From the NCBI RefSeq assembly GCF_040939455.1, contig NC_134106.1, positions 84,637,001 through 84,701,000 of the forward strand: a DNA stretch of 64,000 nucleotides, read 5' to 3'. This stretch comes from Microcebus murinus. Its lineage: Eukaryota > Chordata > Mammalia > Primates > Cheirogaleidae. Made by a program: the position numbers and the translations under genes. How positions within the stretch are numbered: position 1 is the first letter of the stretch; each line of letters starts with the position of its first letter. Below the pieces are notes generated by a model. That model was not told the DNA's origin. It did not search any database and worked only from the letters and a program-made list of their open reading frames with translations. Positions 49,501 through 61,033 of this stretch are shown here, in pieces.

Positions 49501-50921
49501 CTATTTCAGCTGTTGAGATTGGTCTGTTCAGGGAATCTATTTCTTCCTGGTTGAGCCTAGGGAGGCTGTGTGTTTCTAGAAATTTGTCCATTTCCTCCAC
49601 ATTTTCCAGTTTGTGTGCATAAAGATTTTTGTAGTATTCATAAATTGTATCTTGTATCTCTTTGGGATCAGTTGTGATATCTCCTTTTTTATTCCTGATG
49701 GAGCTTATTAGAGATTTCTCTTTTCTGCTTTTCGTTAGCTTAGCCAATGGTGTGTCAATCTTGTTTATTTTTTCAAAGAACCAACTTTTTGTTTTATTAA
49801 TCTCCTGAATAGCTTTCCTGTTTTCAATTTCGTTTAGTTCTGATTTGATCTTGTTGATTTCACTTCTTCTGCTGGGTTTGGGGTTGGTGTGTTCTTCTTT
49901 TTCCAGCTCTTTGAGTCGTTTCATTAGATTGTCTATTTGTGATCTTCTTGTCTTTTGGTTATAGGCATTTATGGAGATAAACTTTCCTCTCAGAACTGCT
50001 TTAGCTGTGTCCCAGAGGAGTTGATAACTTGTCTCTCCATTGTCGTTTTCTTCATAGAAGTTTTTTATTTCTGTCTTGATTTCTTCATTTACGAAGTAAT
50101 CATTTAGTAGGAGGTTGTTTAATTTCCACGTTTTTGTGTAGAAATGTGAGTTTCTGTTAGGGTTGATTTCTAGTTTTATTCCACTGTGATCTGAGAAGGT
50201 ACATGGTATGATTTCTATTTTTTTTAAATTTCTTGAGATTTTCTTTGTGTCCTAGGATATGGTCAATCTTAGAGAATGTCCCGTGAGCTGATGAGAAGAA
50301 CGTATATTCAGTGGATTTTGGGTAGAATGTTCTGTAGATGTCTGTCAGACCCAATTGTTCTAGAGTTTTGTTTAAGTCCATTATTTCTTTATTAATTTTC
50401 TGTTTGGAGGATCTGTCTCGTGCCGTCAGTGGGGTGTTGAAATCCCCGGCGATTATGGAGTTGCTATTAATCCATTTGCTTAGGTCCAGTAAGGTTTGCT
50501 TTATGAATCTGGGTGCACCTAAGTTGGGTGCATATATATTTAAAATTGTTATCTCTTCTTGTTGGACTGTGCCCTTCACCATTATATAATGACCCTCTTT
50601 GTCTTTTACTACTTTTGTTGGTTTAAAAACTAAATCGTCTGAAATTAGAACTGCCACACCAGCCTTCTTTTGGCTTCTATTTGCTTGGAATGTTGATCTC
50701 CACCCTTTTATTTTTAGTCTATATGCATCCTTGCAGGTTAGATGTGTTTCCTGAAGACAGCATATACTTGGCTTGTATTTTCTTATCCATTCAGCCAGCC
50801 TATGTCTCCTGAGTGGAGAGTTTAAGCCATTCACATTTATTGAGAGAACTGATAGGTAAGGTAGATTACTGTTCATTCTGTTGGGTTGGATGTTGTTGCT
50901 ATGATTTCTGTCTTGAGCCAT
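46595..50921 (-). pseudogene. L1 ORF2 (endonuclease, reverse transcriptase), broken
   Basis: The protein nicks target DNA and copies L1 RNA by target-primed reverse transcription. Domains are in order. The endonuclease is near the start, with LSINVNGLNS, CLQETHL, AGDFNTPLTARD and KIDHILG. The reverse transcriptase follows, with [20 protein letters not shown], the [10 protein letters not shown] catalytic motif and [14 protein letters not shown] Cys-rich [18 protein letters not shown] segment lies near the C-terminus. Breaks: a one-base frameshift near 50225 in an A-run, an in-frame TGA at 49226-49228, a second one-base frameshift near 48572, adjacent TAG and TGA at 48185-48180, and a 445-bp LTR insertion before the last 90 or so codons. 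Confidence 0.92.
46868..47312 (-). mobile_element. solo LTR of an endogenous retrovirus, inside L1 ORF2
   Basis: The LTR reads TG...CA on the minus strand, 445 bp, and interrupts L1 ORF2 cleanly. It has a TATA box (TTATAAAACC, at about 47001-47012) and a U5-like region with a GGTCCCGCGGGCCGGG block at its end, which recalls betaretrovirus-like (ERV2/ERVK) LTRs. The flanking hexamers gtagaa (46862-46867) and aaagag (47313-47318) fit a 6-bp duplication only with mutations. No internal viral sequence remains. Family not named. Confidence 0.8.
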
Positions 50922-50962
50922 TGTAATATCTGGCCTTTAATATCTTTGGGTTTTGGTTGTTT

Positions 50963-51955
50963 TTATATTCGTGGGTTATTATTATGATGTTCCGTGCGTA
51001 ACGCTGTTTTAAGTACTTCTTGTAGGGCTGGTCTTGTCTTGGTGAATTCTCTGAGCCTTTGCTTGTCTGAGAATGTTTTTATTTATCCTTCATATACGAA
51101 GCTTAGTTTTGCAGGGAATAATATTCTAGGCTGGGCATTGTTTTGTTTCAGAAGAGTGAGAATGGGGTCCCAGTCTCTCCTTGCTTGTAAAGTCTCATTA
51201 GAGAAGTATGATGTTATTCGAATTGGCTTTCCCTTGTATGTTACTTGCCTCTTTTGTCTTACAGCTCTTAGAAGGGCCTCTTTAGTTGATACTTTGGTCA
51301 GTCTGATGACTGCATGTCGTGACGTCTTCCTGTTTGCGTTGAATCTCCCAGGGGTCCTCTGAGCTTCTTGAACTTGTATATCAAGATTTTGACCAAGGCC
51401 TGGGAAATTTTCCTCTATTATATCTTCAAACAGCTTGTCCAACCCTTGAGTGTTGTCTTCTTCCCCTTCTTGTAACCCTATGACCCTCACATTAGGTTTC
51501 TTCACATAATCCCACAGCTCTTGTAGGCTTTGCTCTTTTCTCTTGTTTCTCTGCTCTATTTCTGTGACTGATTTATTTAATTGGAGGGTGTTATCTTCAA
51601 GCTCTGAGATTCTTTCTTCTGTTTGATCTACCCTGTTCTTGAGACTTTCCACTGTATTTTGTAGTTCCTTGAATTGATTCTTCATTTCCAGGAGTTCGGT
51701 TACACTTTTCTTCATTGTTTATATTTCTTTTTCCATATCCTGGAGGCTTTTTATGGTTTCTTTGTGTTGGTTATTGAGTTGTTGTTGCAGCTGGGTGAGT
51801 GTTCTTATGATCCACATACGAAATTCCTCTTCTGTCATATTGGTTGCCTGATTTGGGTTGGTGTCCATTTCTAGGGGGCTGGTGCTCCTCTTTGGGGGTG
51901 TGTTTTCTGTTTGGTTCTTCATATTTCCTGAGTTCTTTTGCTGATTTCTTCCCAT
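50963..51955 (-). pseudogene. L1 ORF1 (RNA-binding chaperone protein), broken
   Basis: The product normally forms trimers on L1 RNA. A heptad-like coiled coil is seen (LLEMKNQFKELQNTVESLKN and onward), followed by an RRM-like part with VRVIGLQEGEED and a C-terminal domain with RQKRQVTYKGKPIRI. The frame is 331 codons including the terminal stop at 50963, with two internal stops in frame: TAA at 51721-51719 and TAA at 51085-51083. Each is one substitution from a sense codon. No frameshift is needed. Confidence 0.9.
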
Positions 51956-53378
51956 GTCGATCAGTTGTTGTTTCTTTCCTTAAGTGATTGTTTGGGTATT
52001 CACACACCTTGTTTAGTTTCTGAGGCGTTAGGTGGTGTCTGTGGGTGAAATTAGACCACTCCCTGTATATTGAGTCAGTGGGTGCCGTGGAAAGGCCGTG
52101 CAAGATGCCGTCCCTGTCAGTAGGTGGCGTTTGCTTGGAGGAACAGGCTATGCTGTTGATTTTGTGTCCTGTTATCAGCTCTTGTTGTGGGCTGAGCTGG
52201 GTTGGGTAAGCCTGCCCTCAGGCCATTAGCAGGGGTCAAAGTTCTGTTCTCTGCTTCCAGGGAAAGCTGTCAGGGCGGGAATTGAATGGTCCCACTCACC
52301 CAGAAAGTCTGGGTGTGGGTGTGGGGCTGTCTGAGACCCGCAGTCTGGAGCGGGACTTGCTTCTTTCCACCCTCCCCAACTCCGCAGCTACTCCTAGGCC
52401 TCTGCCAGTGGGCCAGACCACAAGCCACCAGGCCTCCCTGGACTGTGATGCTGGCGGGGAGGTTCCCTGCACAGGATCGCCACTTGGGTTGGGTGCACAG
52501 CCTCCTCCTGGGAGGACGGTTGCCCTCTAGGACGCCGATCCACCCCTGGAGGCACACACACCTCAGTAGGCTGTTCACGTATAACCCTTCTGTGCCCCAG
52601 GCAATGCTAGCCCTCGGTGCAGGGGATCTTGTCTGCAGGTCCGACCTCTGGGTCCTAGAGTTCAAACTGTATCCCCACCAGGGAGAGGATTTCCGGTCCC
52701 AATTCACCCACAGGGAGCCCAAGCTGGGTCTATGTCTGTCAGCCTCTGAGTCGGCACCGTTCTCCTGGGAACACCATGCCAGCAGCACCTGGGAGGGCGG
52801 GCAGGTAGGGAGCTCACAGTCTGACTTCCCCTGAGTCAGCTGTAGGGTCCCAAAAGGGAAGGTCCCGTTCCCTGGAGGTGCCTCTGGCTGGTGGCTGTAT
52901 TGTCTCTCTGGGCAGCCGCGGGTAGGGTCGGCGGAGGGGAGGAGGAGGCAATATGGTGCCTGCCACGCGGCTTGGGTCTGTGCACATGGAGGTGCCTGGA
53001 GGAAGTTGGGAACCTGGTGCCACGTCTGCTACAGGCTCACTGCTGGCTGGCGGCGGCCATCTCTGTGCTGATGTCTGCAGGTCTCTCCACCCGCTGGGGA
53101 GCCCACCAGCAGTCCCAAATGCAGGGGAGGGGAAACAGCAAATCCACCTACCCTTGCCGCTGGTCTCCGGGCTGCTCCGGTGGTCTCAGCCTCCAGTTCT
53201 CCTCTGCAGCGTCCTCCCGTGGAGTCTCCTGGGGTCTCAGGTACCCCTCCTTCCGGCCCTCGTCCGCTGTATGCTCGTCTTCTTGCTGCTTTTTTCTAAT
53301 TTCTGCTAAAATCTGTCTTTTCTGCAGAGACACTTTGTCTGGCAGTATTTCTCGTCTACCATCTTGCTCCACTCCCCT
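51956..53378 (-). promoter_or_regulatory. L1 5' UTR with internal promoter region
   Basis: A GC-rich leader of about 1.4 kb precedes ORF1. Its 5' end has the CAAGATGGT motif, close to the YY1 site of L1 promoters. Plus-strand frames of up to 182 codons at 52282-52834 are chance frames in this GC-rich DNA. Confidence 0.75.
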
Positions 53379-53382
53379 GTTT

Positions 53383-53666
53383 GTTTTGAGACAGAGTCTC
53401 ACTAGAGTGCTGGGCTAGAGTGACATGGCGTCAGCCTAGCTCACAGCAACCTCAAACCTGGGCTCAAGTGATCCTCCTGCCTCAGCCTCCCAAGTAGCTT
53501 GGACTACAGGCAGGCACCAGCATGCCCAGATAATTTTTTTCTATTTTTAGTAGAGGCAGTGTTTCACTGTTGCTCAGCCTGGTCTGGAATTCCCGACCTC
53601 AAGGGATCCTCCCACCTCAGCCTTCCAGAATGCTAGTAATACAAGTGTGAGCCACCATGCCTGGCC
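53383..53666 (-). mobile_element. Alu SINE, older AluJ-like, joined to the L1 5' end
   Basis: A reversed dimer, diverged, without the ttggccaa linker of the younger strepsirrhine copies. Its A-tail side meets the L1 5' end within a few bases. The 5' side is followed by aatccaaaggtttctttaa (53667-53685), the putative proximal target duplication. Confidence 0.9.
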
Positions 53667-53689
53667 AATCCAAAGGTTTCTTTAAAATA

Positions 53690-54515
53690 CAATTCACTTA
53701 GAGTCTTTAGAAATGTTAATAAGGCAGTAGACCACCATTAAGAAGAAACAGCCTCAGGTATCTGGATATGTGTAGGGGCCAAAATCCTAGGCCAGCAGGA
53801 GATTCCACTTTCTAACAATATTTTCAGAAGGAGGGAAAAAATATTTTTTACCATCAGATATAAGAAAGATGCCTTTCAGTCAGCATCAACTGTAGGAGAG
53901 ATGACACTGAAATGCAATTGGTTGCCCTTAGGCTTGTCACCACCTACCTTAGTCCCTGGGCTCTAGTCCAGAAAACAGAGGCCAGGCATAGGCAGGGTCC
54001 TGGGGTAACAACCTCCTCAGACTGCAGAGAGCACCACCAGAGAGTGCAAGAGGCAAACATGCCAGGGTGTGAAAGTTTCCTTTCCTAACTTTGTTCTTGC
54101 AGCCCACAGTCTAGTGTTAAAAGGATGGGACTGAAAGCTGGGAGAGCTGGGTTTTAGTTCTGACCTTGTCACTGCAGTGATGGTATTTGAAAAGCTTCCT
54201 GGGCCTCAACAGCCTCATGAACAATATTGTTAAAAGGCCATCAAATAGCTGCCCACAAGAATCTGAGCTCACATCACAAGTTTGTAAACATTCACAGAGT
54301 CACAGCACTTCACAGTTTATGTGAAGACTTTTCTATTCATTATCTAATAGGACTTCTCTGAACTCTGAATAATAAAGTGAAGGTATGAGTGGATCGAGGA
54401 CAAGGGCTTCCCAGCCAGATAGGTGGCCCTGCCATTTCTTCATTGTGTAGTGATAATAATTATATCTAATCGCTAATATTTTAAGGCCTGAGTTCTAAGT
54501 TCTTTAATCCTCTTC
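53690..54515. other. upstream flank, mostly unique with a MIR trace
   Basis: A weak reversed MIR piece is seen at about 54150-54250. No gene was recognised. Confidence 0.4.
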
Positions 54516-54519
54516 ACAA

Positions 54520-55400
54520 GCTTTTATTTGAACCATTTTTAACTTTTAACTTTTTATTTTTAAATAATTTCAGACTTACAGTAAAATTTCATAAATCATA
54601 ACCATCTGTCCGGATTCCACAAATATGAACACATTACTGTTTGCCTTATCATTCCTAGACTGTTTATGTTTTTCTCTGAACTCTAAGAAACCAAGTTGCA
54701 TACATCATGCCCCTTTAAGCCTAAATACTTCATTTTATATTTCCTAAGAACAGGGACATTCTCTTATATAAGCAGAGTGCAATTATCATAAGTTAAGGAA
54801 ATGGCATTGATGCAATACTGTCACCTAATCTCAGAGTTTATTAAAATTTCACTAGTTGTCCCTTAATGTCCTTAATAGCAAAAAAACAAAAACATTCCAT
54901 CCAGGATTCAGTCCAGGAGCATGTGAGCTGTCCTGCCTTTTTCATCTCTTTAATCTGAAACATTCCTCAGTGTACTTGTGCTACATGATGTGAATGTTTC
55001 TGCAAAATTTGACTGTTTTGTTAAATGTCTCTCAGTTTGGGCTTGTCTGTTGTTTTGTTTTGTTTTTGTTTTTTCCACTTACTGGCCAAGAATACGACAA
55101 GGTGATATTCCGCTCAGTGCATCATGTCAGAAGGCCCGTTGTGTTTATTTGTTCCAATTCTGGGTGAAAGTTAACTTTGATAACTTAGCTAATGTGCTAA
55201 AACTGGTAGCTAATGCCACCAGTTTTCTCCACTGTGAAGTTACTAGTCATTCTTTTCTCCTTAGAAGGTAATTTATGTGGATATACTTTGAGGCTGTCTC
55301 TCCTAAAACCTTCACTCACTAGTTTTAGCCTCCATTCATGATGCCACCTGCAACACTGTGATTTTTCCACTTTCATTATTCCAGCCACTTAGTGGTTGGC
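54520..55400. mobile_element. old L1 (L1M-type) fragment, non-coding
   Basis: Blocks such as tttcagacttacagtaaaat, ttctccactgtgaagttact and atatactttgaggctgtctc recall the non-coding 3' parts of old mammalian L1 families. Orientation and exact limits are uncertain. Confidence 0.5.
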
Positions 55401-55559
55401 ATTTTGCCATAAGGAAGACTGTTTTCTTCTCTCCAACCTATTAATATCATAACAAGCTTTTGAAGCAAGTGTTTTTGTCACCTCCACTGAAGAGGAGGAA
55501 ACTGAAGGATCACAGAGAAAGGAATTAAGTTGCCCTGGGTCACATGTCTAATAATTGCA

Positions 55560-55730
55560 AGTAACCTGGGCAAGATAATAACTTTGAACTTCCTCCATCT
55601 ATAAAAATGAGAATAATAATCTCCTGTCGTAGATAAGGTTGTTCAGAGGATTAAATGAGATAATGACGTCAAAGTGCCTACTCCAGTTGAACGTATGGTA
55701 ATTATTCAATAAACAGTAGCTGATATTAAA
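55560..55730 (-). mobile_element. MIR SINE
   Basis: Reversed MIR order: gtaacctgggcaagataata, ctataaaaatgagaataata, aaggttgttcagaggattaa. The TGACGTCA-like bases at about 55665 fall inside this copy. Confidence 0.75.
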
Positions 55731-57690
55731 AGGATGGGAGTAAGTCCATTTTTGTACATGAGGAAATCTGGTTAGAGAGGATAAGAGAGATGCATAAGAC
55801 AATTTGCTGCCAAGGAATGTTCATATTCCTACTCCATTCCTTCAGGAACTCCTTGTTGAGTGCCACTTACCTGCCGGGTTCAGTTCTAGGATCAATGGAT
55901 ATAGAAGTTAATGACAGAACAGGTATTCACTCTTACTACTTTATATTCTTTCCAGGTGAGAGAGTGAACCAACTATGTCCTAACCAATCACATGGAGGCC
56001 CCATTTCTAGTTAGCCACCTGCCTCATGCCAACAGCCCCCATGCCAACACCTGAACCTTCCCTTCTTTCCTCTCTGAAGATTTCCCACTCCCCTGCCTGC
56101 CTTTGATTCTGTGCCAAACACAAGTGATGGTGACTGACTCCCTTGTGATGATGACAAGCTCTGAACAAATAGCCTTTGTTTGTTCTTATTTGAGTGGTCT
56201 TTATTTATTTCTACTCAGAGAGAAGGGAGACCAATCAGAAAGTTACCAGAAGGACACCTAATTCCATTCCAAATCCTTGAGAGGATTTGGAGGTGGACTG
56301 AAGACTAATCAAGAAATTTCCATTTTAAAAATAGTCCTAAGAGAACGAACAGTTCATATGTGATGTTTTTTGATTACCTTTTCAAAGACCTTTCCCTAAT
56401 AAGCTAGCAATATAATTAATTAAAACCTATCTCAACTGCTGGGTAATTTTTTTCCCTTGATTAGTCCTGCAATTTGTTATACATCTCTCACAAAACACTA
56501 ATTGCTCTAAGGTAAAGCAGCCTGTACTGACACAAAATTGCAGCAGAGTTGAAAACACCATTCCATTTCAGAAGTCTAAATCCTACAGCAATTTACATTT
56601 TTTTCAGTCAATGATAGAAATGGTACAAAATAGCTTTAGTTATAGAAACTAATGGATAATAATGACCCTAATTTAAGAGACATCAGAAGCATGAATACAA
56701 AGTGAAAACTTTGGACCAAATTTTTTTTTAAACCCTACACAGTTTTTTAAAAGAAATGCTAAGTGTCTGATACTCCTCTTGTTCAGCTCAAGTTATTCTC
56801 TCTAACATATTTCTAGGTCTCCTGTAGTACAGTTTAAAATCAATACATGCTTCCCAAGAGTATTCTTACATGATTGGGATTGATCGTAAGTTGTATATTA
56901 AATAGCACAATTTAGACAGCCATACATTTCTTAATTCAAAAATCAACAAAAGTTAAAAAAAAAAACAACCACCAAATTCAACTGTACTATATTACTTGCA
57001 AAAAATAATTTTTAAATTTTAATTGACTCTAAGGGAACTAATTATCTTGTGATATGTAAAAATATTAGAGGTACAGAATCGATCTCTTCTGCCCTTTTAG
57101 TTCAACTGTAACTTAACAGTGGTGGTACTGATGAGACTCAATGAATAATTTGTTCTGAAAGGTTAGCACTTTTTAAAATGTGTTTTTTTCCTTTCATAGT
57201 TTACATGGGTTGTGGAAGACTCTCCTATTTATTGAGTCACTGAGAAATGATAAGAGGAAAAATACATACAAGTTCATGATTTAACTTTTTGGGAATGGTA
57301 ATATTCACAGAAGAACACTCTTGAAGGTGTAGTTCAAAGGTGCCAGCATGGGTTGTCTATATACTTGGGCATCTTCTTGAATGAGAGACCAGAAGGCCTC
57401 TAAGTGTGTCCAGGGACCCCGGGGGTCCTCAAGACCCCTGACATCAGAAGTTTTGTTTTCATAATAATACTAAATGTCATTTACCTTGTTCACTCTCATT
57501 CTCTCACAAGCGTACAGTTTTCTTGAGACTCTGTGGCATGTGACATTGTAGCAGAGTGACTGCACCAGTCTTTTAAGCCAGATATTAAAACAATTTGCAA
57601 AAAAATGAAACAATATGATTCTTCTCACTAGATTTTTTTAAAAAAATATATTACTTTTCCACCAACATATGTGATTTAAGTTAACATGTA
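55731..57690. other. upstream flank, mostly unique
   Basis: An L2/MIR-like stretch is possible at about 55840-55925. A C/G-rich fragment at about 57400-57440 may belong to an old DNA transposon, which I cannot name. No gene was recognised. Confidence 0.35.
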
Positions 57691-58392
57691 CAGCAGTTCT
57701 CCTTATTATCAGTTTCGCTTTCACAGGTTTCAGGTACTTACAGTCAACCGCTGTCTGAAAATAGTCAATGGAAAATTCCAGAAACAAACAGTAGTTCCTG
57801 AGTTTTAAATTGTGCATGTTTTGAGCAGTGTGATGACTGTCCCGCCTTGTCCCTCCTTGGATGTGAATCCTCCCACTGTCCAGTGGACCCACGCTCTCTA
57901 CAGCCCTTAGCCACTCAGTAGCATCTGGGCGATCACATTGGCTGTCGAGGCATTGCATTGCTTGTGTTCAAGAAACCCTTATTTGACTTCACAGTGGCCT
58001 CAGTAAGAGAAGTGATGCTGACAATTTGGATATGCCAAAGAGAAGCTGGGAAGCTTCCTTTAAACAAAAAGGTGAAAGTTTTCGAGTTAGTAAAGATAGA
58101 AAAAAAACTGTATGCTGTGGTTGCTAGCATCAATGTTAAGAATGAATCTTGTATCTATGAAATTGTAAAGGATGAAAAAAAATTATACTAGCTTTGCTGT
58201 CACACTGAAAACTGCAAAAGTTACAGCCACAGTGCATGATAAGCGCATGGTTAAGATGAAAAAGGCATTAAATTTGTGGGTGGAAGATATGAACAAAAGC
58301 ATGTACTAATTGATGGCAGTGCAGTCGGGTTTGATGACATCTGTGGTTTCAGATCTTGGAATGTATCGCCCATGGGAAAGCGGGGAGTGCTG
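57691..58392 (+). mobile_element. Tigger-family (pogo) DNA transposon, deletion derivative
   Basis: TA dinucleotides flank both ends (57689-57690 and 58393-58394). The ends are weakly inverted: cagcagttctccttatta, and cagcactccccgctttccc on the other strand. The left part matches the non-coding 5' end of a Tigger element, the middle keeps a transposase fragment, and the right jumps to the 3' end, so most of the transposase is deleted. Confidence 0.82.
57985..58320 (+). pseudogene. pogo/Tigger transposase N-terminal fragment
   Basis: The translation includes LPLNKKVKVFELVKIEKKLY, then AVVASINVKNESCIYEIVKD. This is the first helix-turn-helix (Psq-like) DNA-binding domain of pogo-type transposases. 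The frame ends at a stop near 58191. Downstream DNA still resembles the next part (a gcaaaagttacagccacagt block). The catalytic domain is absent, so the fragment cannot be active. Confidence 0.75.
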
Positions 58393-58469
58393 TAATAGCT
58401 TATTATTGTTATTTTTTAAGTGAATTAAGTATTTTTTAACTTCTCGGTTTTAATGTTTTTTGTTTTGTT

Positions 58470-58760
58470 TTGTTTTTTAAAGATAGAGCCTTGCTCTGTC
58501 ACGAGTGTGATCATAGCTCATTGCAACCTCCAATGCCTGCGCTCAAGTAATCCTCCTGCCTCAGCTTCCCAAGTAGCTGGACTACCAGCACCTGCCACAA
58601 TGCTTAGCTGATTTTTCTTTCTTTCGTTTTTTTTTTTTGTAGTAGATGAGGGGATCTTCCTATGCTGCCCAGGCTGGTCTTGACCTCCTGGCCTCAAGCA
58701 ATCCTCCTGCCTCAGCCTCCCAAAGTGCCAGGATTACAGGCGTGAGCCACCTCACCTGGC
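58470..58760 (-). mobile_element. Alu SINE, older AluJ-like
   Basis: A reversed dimer with a T-rich start and no ttggccaa linker. A gttttaat repeat occurs at both flanks (about 58447 and 58765) as the likely target duplication. The copy is diverged. Confidence 0.88.
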
Positions 58761-58769
58761 CCCAGTTTT

Positions 58770-60430
58770 AATTTCAAACACGATAAATATCAATAGATAT
58801 AGCCCACATAAATAAAAGTTTTGGGGGGAATCCTCAGTGGTTTTTAAACGTGGAAACATGTCCTGAGATGAAAAAGTTGTACTAGAGAGTTGAGCACATT
58901 TTACCATCTAAAATGGTAGATTTAGACTTTACAATCTAAATTGCAGAGAGGGTCCCCAGCTCTTTTTCTACAATAGCCTGAGCTCCACCGCTCTCATTCC
59001 TGCTCAGAAACTCCCTCAACAGTGGTGGAAAGCCCTTCCCATCATCCCTCGGTGCTGCAGGAAGTGGCCGCAGGTGCTGTGTGCTCTGAGGGCACCACCT
59101 CCACTCGCTCCTGGGCACGGGCCCTCCCGCCCTCTCCCCTCTGCCCCTGCAGCTCACTAGTATCTCACCCTTCACGTCTCGGCATAAACCTCCTTTTCTC
59201 AGGGAAAACTCACTGACATGGCATAGAGTGATTTTTGTTGCATTTAACAACACTGCAAGGAGGACATTCAGCACATCGAGAGTCTTCTCTAAGCCAGGGC
59301 CTGTTTCTGGGAAACATCAGTGAAAAATACAACCCCAAATTCCCAGGTCTCGCGGGGCTGCCATGCCATGCCGGAGCGGGCTGAAGAGCAGACACACCAT
59401 AAGCCAATAGATACATAAATTATACGGTACATCAGATGACAATGAGAGCTGCAGAGAAAAATAAGACAGGAAGGGAGATTAAGAATGCTGGGATTGGAGC
59501 GTTGTTATTTTTGAAGGGAAATCCTTGCTGAAAAGGTGAATGAGAACAACCCAGTCGAGCAGCCCCAGTGCGTCAGGAGCAGAGGAACAGCCTGCAGCAA
59601 CGGTAACGGCTGTTGGTTATTTATTAAATATTATAAGGAAGTAACTACTTTTAGAGTGTAATCGCATGCCTTCTTTGGCGTCTCTGTCCCTTGCTTGAAT
59701 CGATAAGAGGGAGGGTGTCACCTGGGGCGTTCGGCTCTGCAAATATTTGTTGAGCGAATGCCCAGTGATCAGCACTAGCTCTGCCTCTTCACCTGCCAGT
59801 CACAACGTGGCTTCCAACTCTGTCTTGTCCCTGGGAAAACCTGGCTGCTCTCCCTCTGCCATCTCTGTAGTTCCTTTCCCTCAACCCATTCTGCAGCAGA
59901 TGTAGGCTTCCTTCAGGGGTATGACTTGGCCTGCCGAGCATTCATCAGCAGGCCGGCTCTGCCTGTAGGATGATGTCCCCCTGTCTGTCGCACCCACTGA
60001 CCTCTTCTGCAAGCCAGACCAGGATCCGTGTCTGCACACTGGGTGCCAAGATCTCTTCCGGCTTTGACTGTGGCCAAACTCATCACCCTTCCTGCCCCCC
60101 CTCCCCCGACCTGCTTCTTCCCCAAGGATTCCCATCTGTGTTTTTAACTGGCCATGTTTATAGTTCTGAGGGAGGACGGGTCATTGCTGTTACCCCTGTG
60201 TGCTAATCTTGGAAAGGTTGCCTGAGTGCATTTACCAACAGGCATAGGTTTGACTTAATAAGACTTGATTTGAAAACAAAATATGAAAATAGCCTGGAAT
60301 ATGTAGGCTTGGAGCCCTCAAACTCTGAAAGTAGCAATATTTCATGCCATCAGCACTAAATGTGGTTCGGCATTGACAGAAAAACAAAACAGTGGTGGAC
60401 ATCGGCTAGTGGTGTTAAAGATCAGCTAAC
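58770..60430. other. upstream flank, mostly unique
   Basis: No gene was recognised. The small frames at 58936-59416 and 59881-60206 have no family resemblance. Confidence 0.4.
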
Positions 60431-60434
60431 ACAT

Positions 60435-60990
60435 AGACTAGGCTGAGTTTTATTTTATCCTTCCCAGCTAACATGGGTGAAGAAAATCCAATGTCATCAC
60501 CTTCCACCTAGCTGCCCAAGCTGGGAAGCTGGAAGTCAAAGGATAGACACACACCCCTTTATCCCTAGTATACGATTAAATCCTTTAAATCCTACATTTG
60601 TATCATCTCTTGAAAATATTCCTTCCCACTTCTATTACTTTGGGTCAAGTTTTTACCAACTTGCACCAAAATTATTGTCTGGTCTGGTCTACCTCACTTC
60701 AATCCATCCTTCATGGCAGCCATATTGTGCTCCTTAAAAAATAATAACACACTCATGTAATATGAATTTACCTATCTCTATGCAAAGATATATCTACATA
60801 TAATGTAAACATAGCTATGTACACATTTGCCAATCCACTCTCTCCTCTTTAAACCCTTCTTTGGATCTCTGTTACCTTCAGAATAAAAACTAAACACTTT
60901 CAAAATGATATTGAAACTCTTCATCTGCTAGTTCAGAACTCATTTTCCAGCCATATTTTAGCAATTTCTCATAGACATGCAATTCTTTCC
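60435..60990 (+). mobile_element. L2 LINE, 3' part
   Basis: L2-like blocks: caatccatccttcatggcag, aacccttctttggatctctg, ttcagaataaaaactaaaca, and ttccagccatattttagcaa. Ancient and non-coding. Confidence 0.65.
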
Positions 60991-61033
60991 ATATTGGAAA
61001 AATAACCATATTGGTTTTCTCTCAAACAAAACA

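Larger units (their letters stand above)
46374..53378 (-). mobile_element. full-length, inactive L1 LINE carrying a solo LTR
   Basis: The element has all L1 parts in order on the minus strand: 5' end near 53378 starting GGGGAGTGGAGCAAGATGGT, which contains a YY1-type CAAGATGG; a GC-rich 5' UTR (51956-53378); ORF1 (50963-51955); ORF2 (about 46595-50921); a 3' UTR; and an A-tail (46374-46383). It is 6.6 kb without the LTR inserted at 46868-47312. Both frames are broken, so it cannot move on its own. It seems to sit in the A-tail of an older Alu (53383-53666): an imperfect flanking repeat at 46355-46373 and 53667-53685 brackets Alu plus L1. Confidence 0.93.

Noticed and set aside
52270..53418. 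Frames of 80-182 codons on the plus strand
   Set aside because: They lie antisense in the GC-rich 5' UTR of the L1 and match no protein I know.
55660..55672. CRE-like TGACGTCA
   Set aside because: It falls inside a MIR copy, and I see no further regulatory context.
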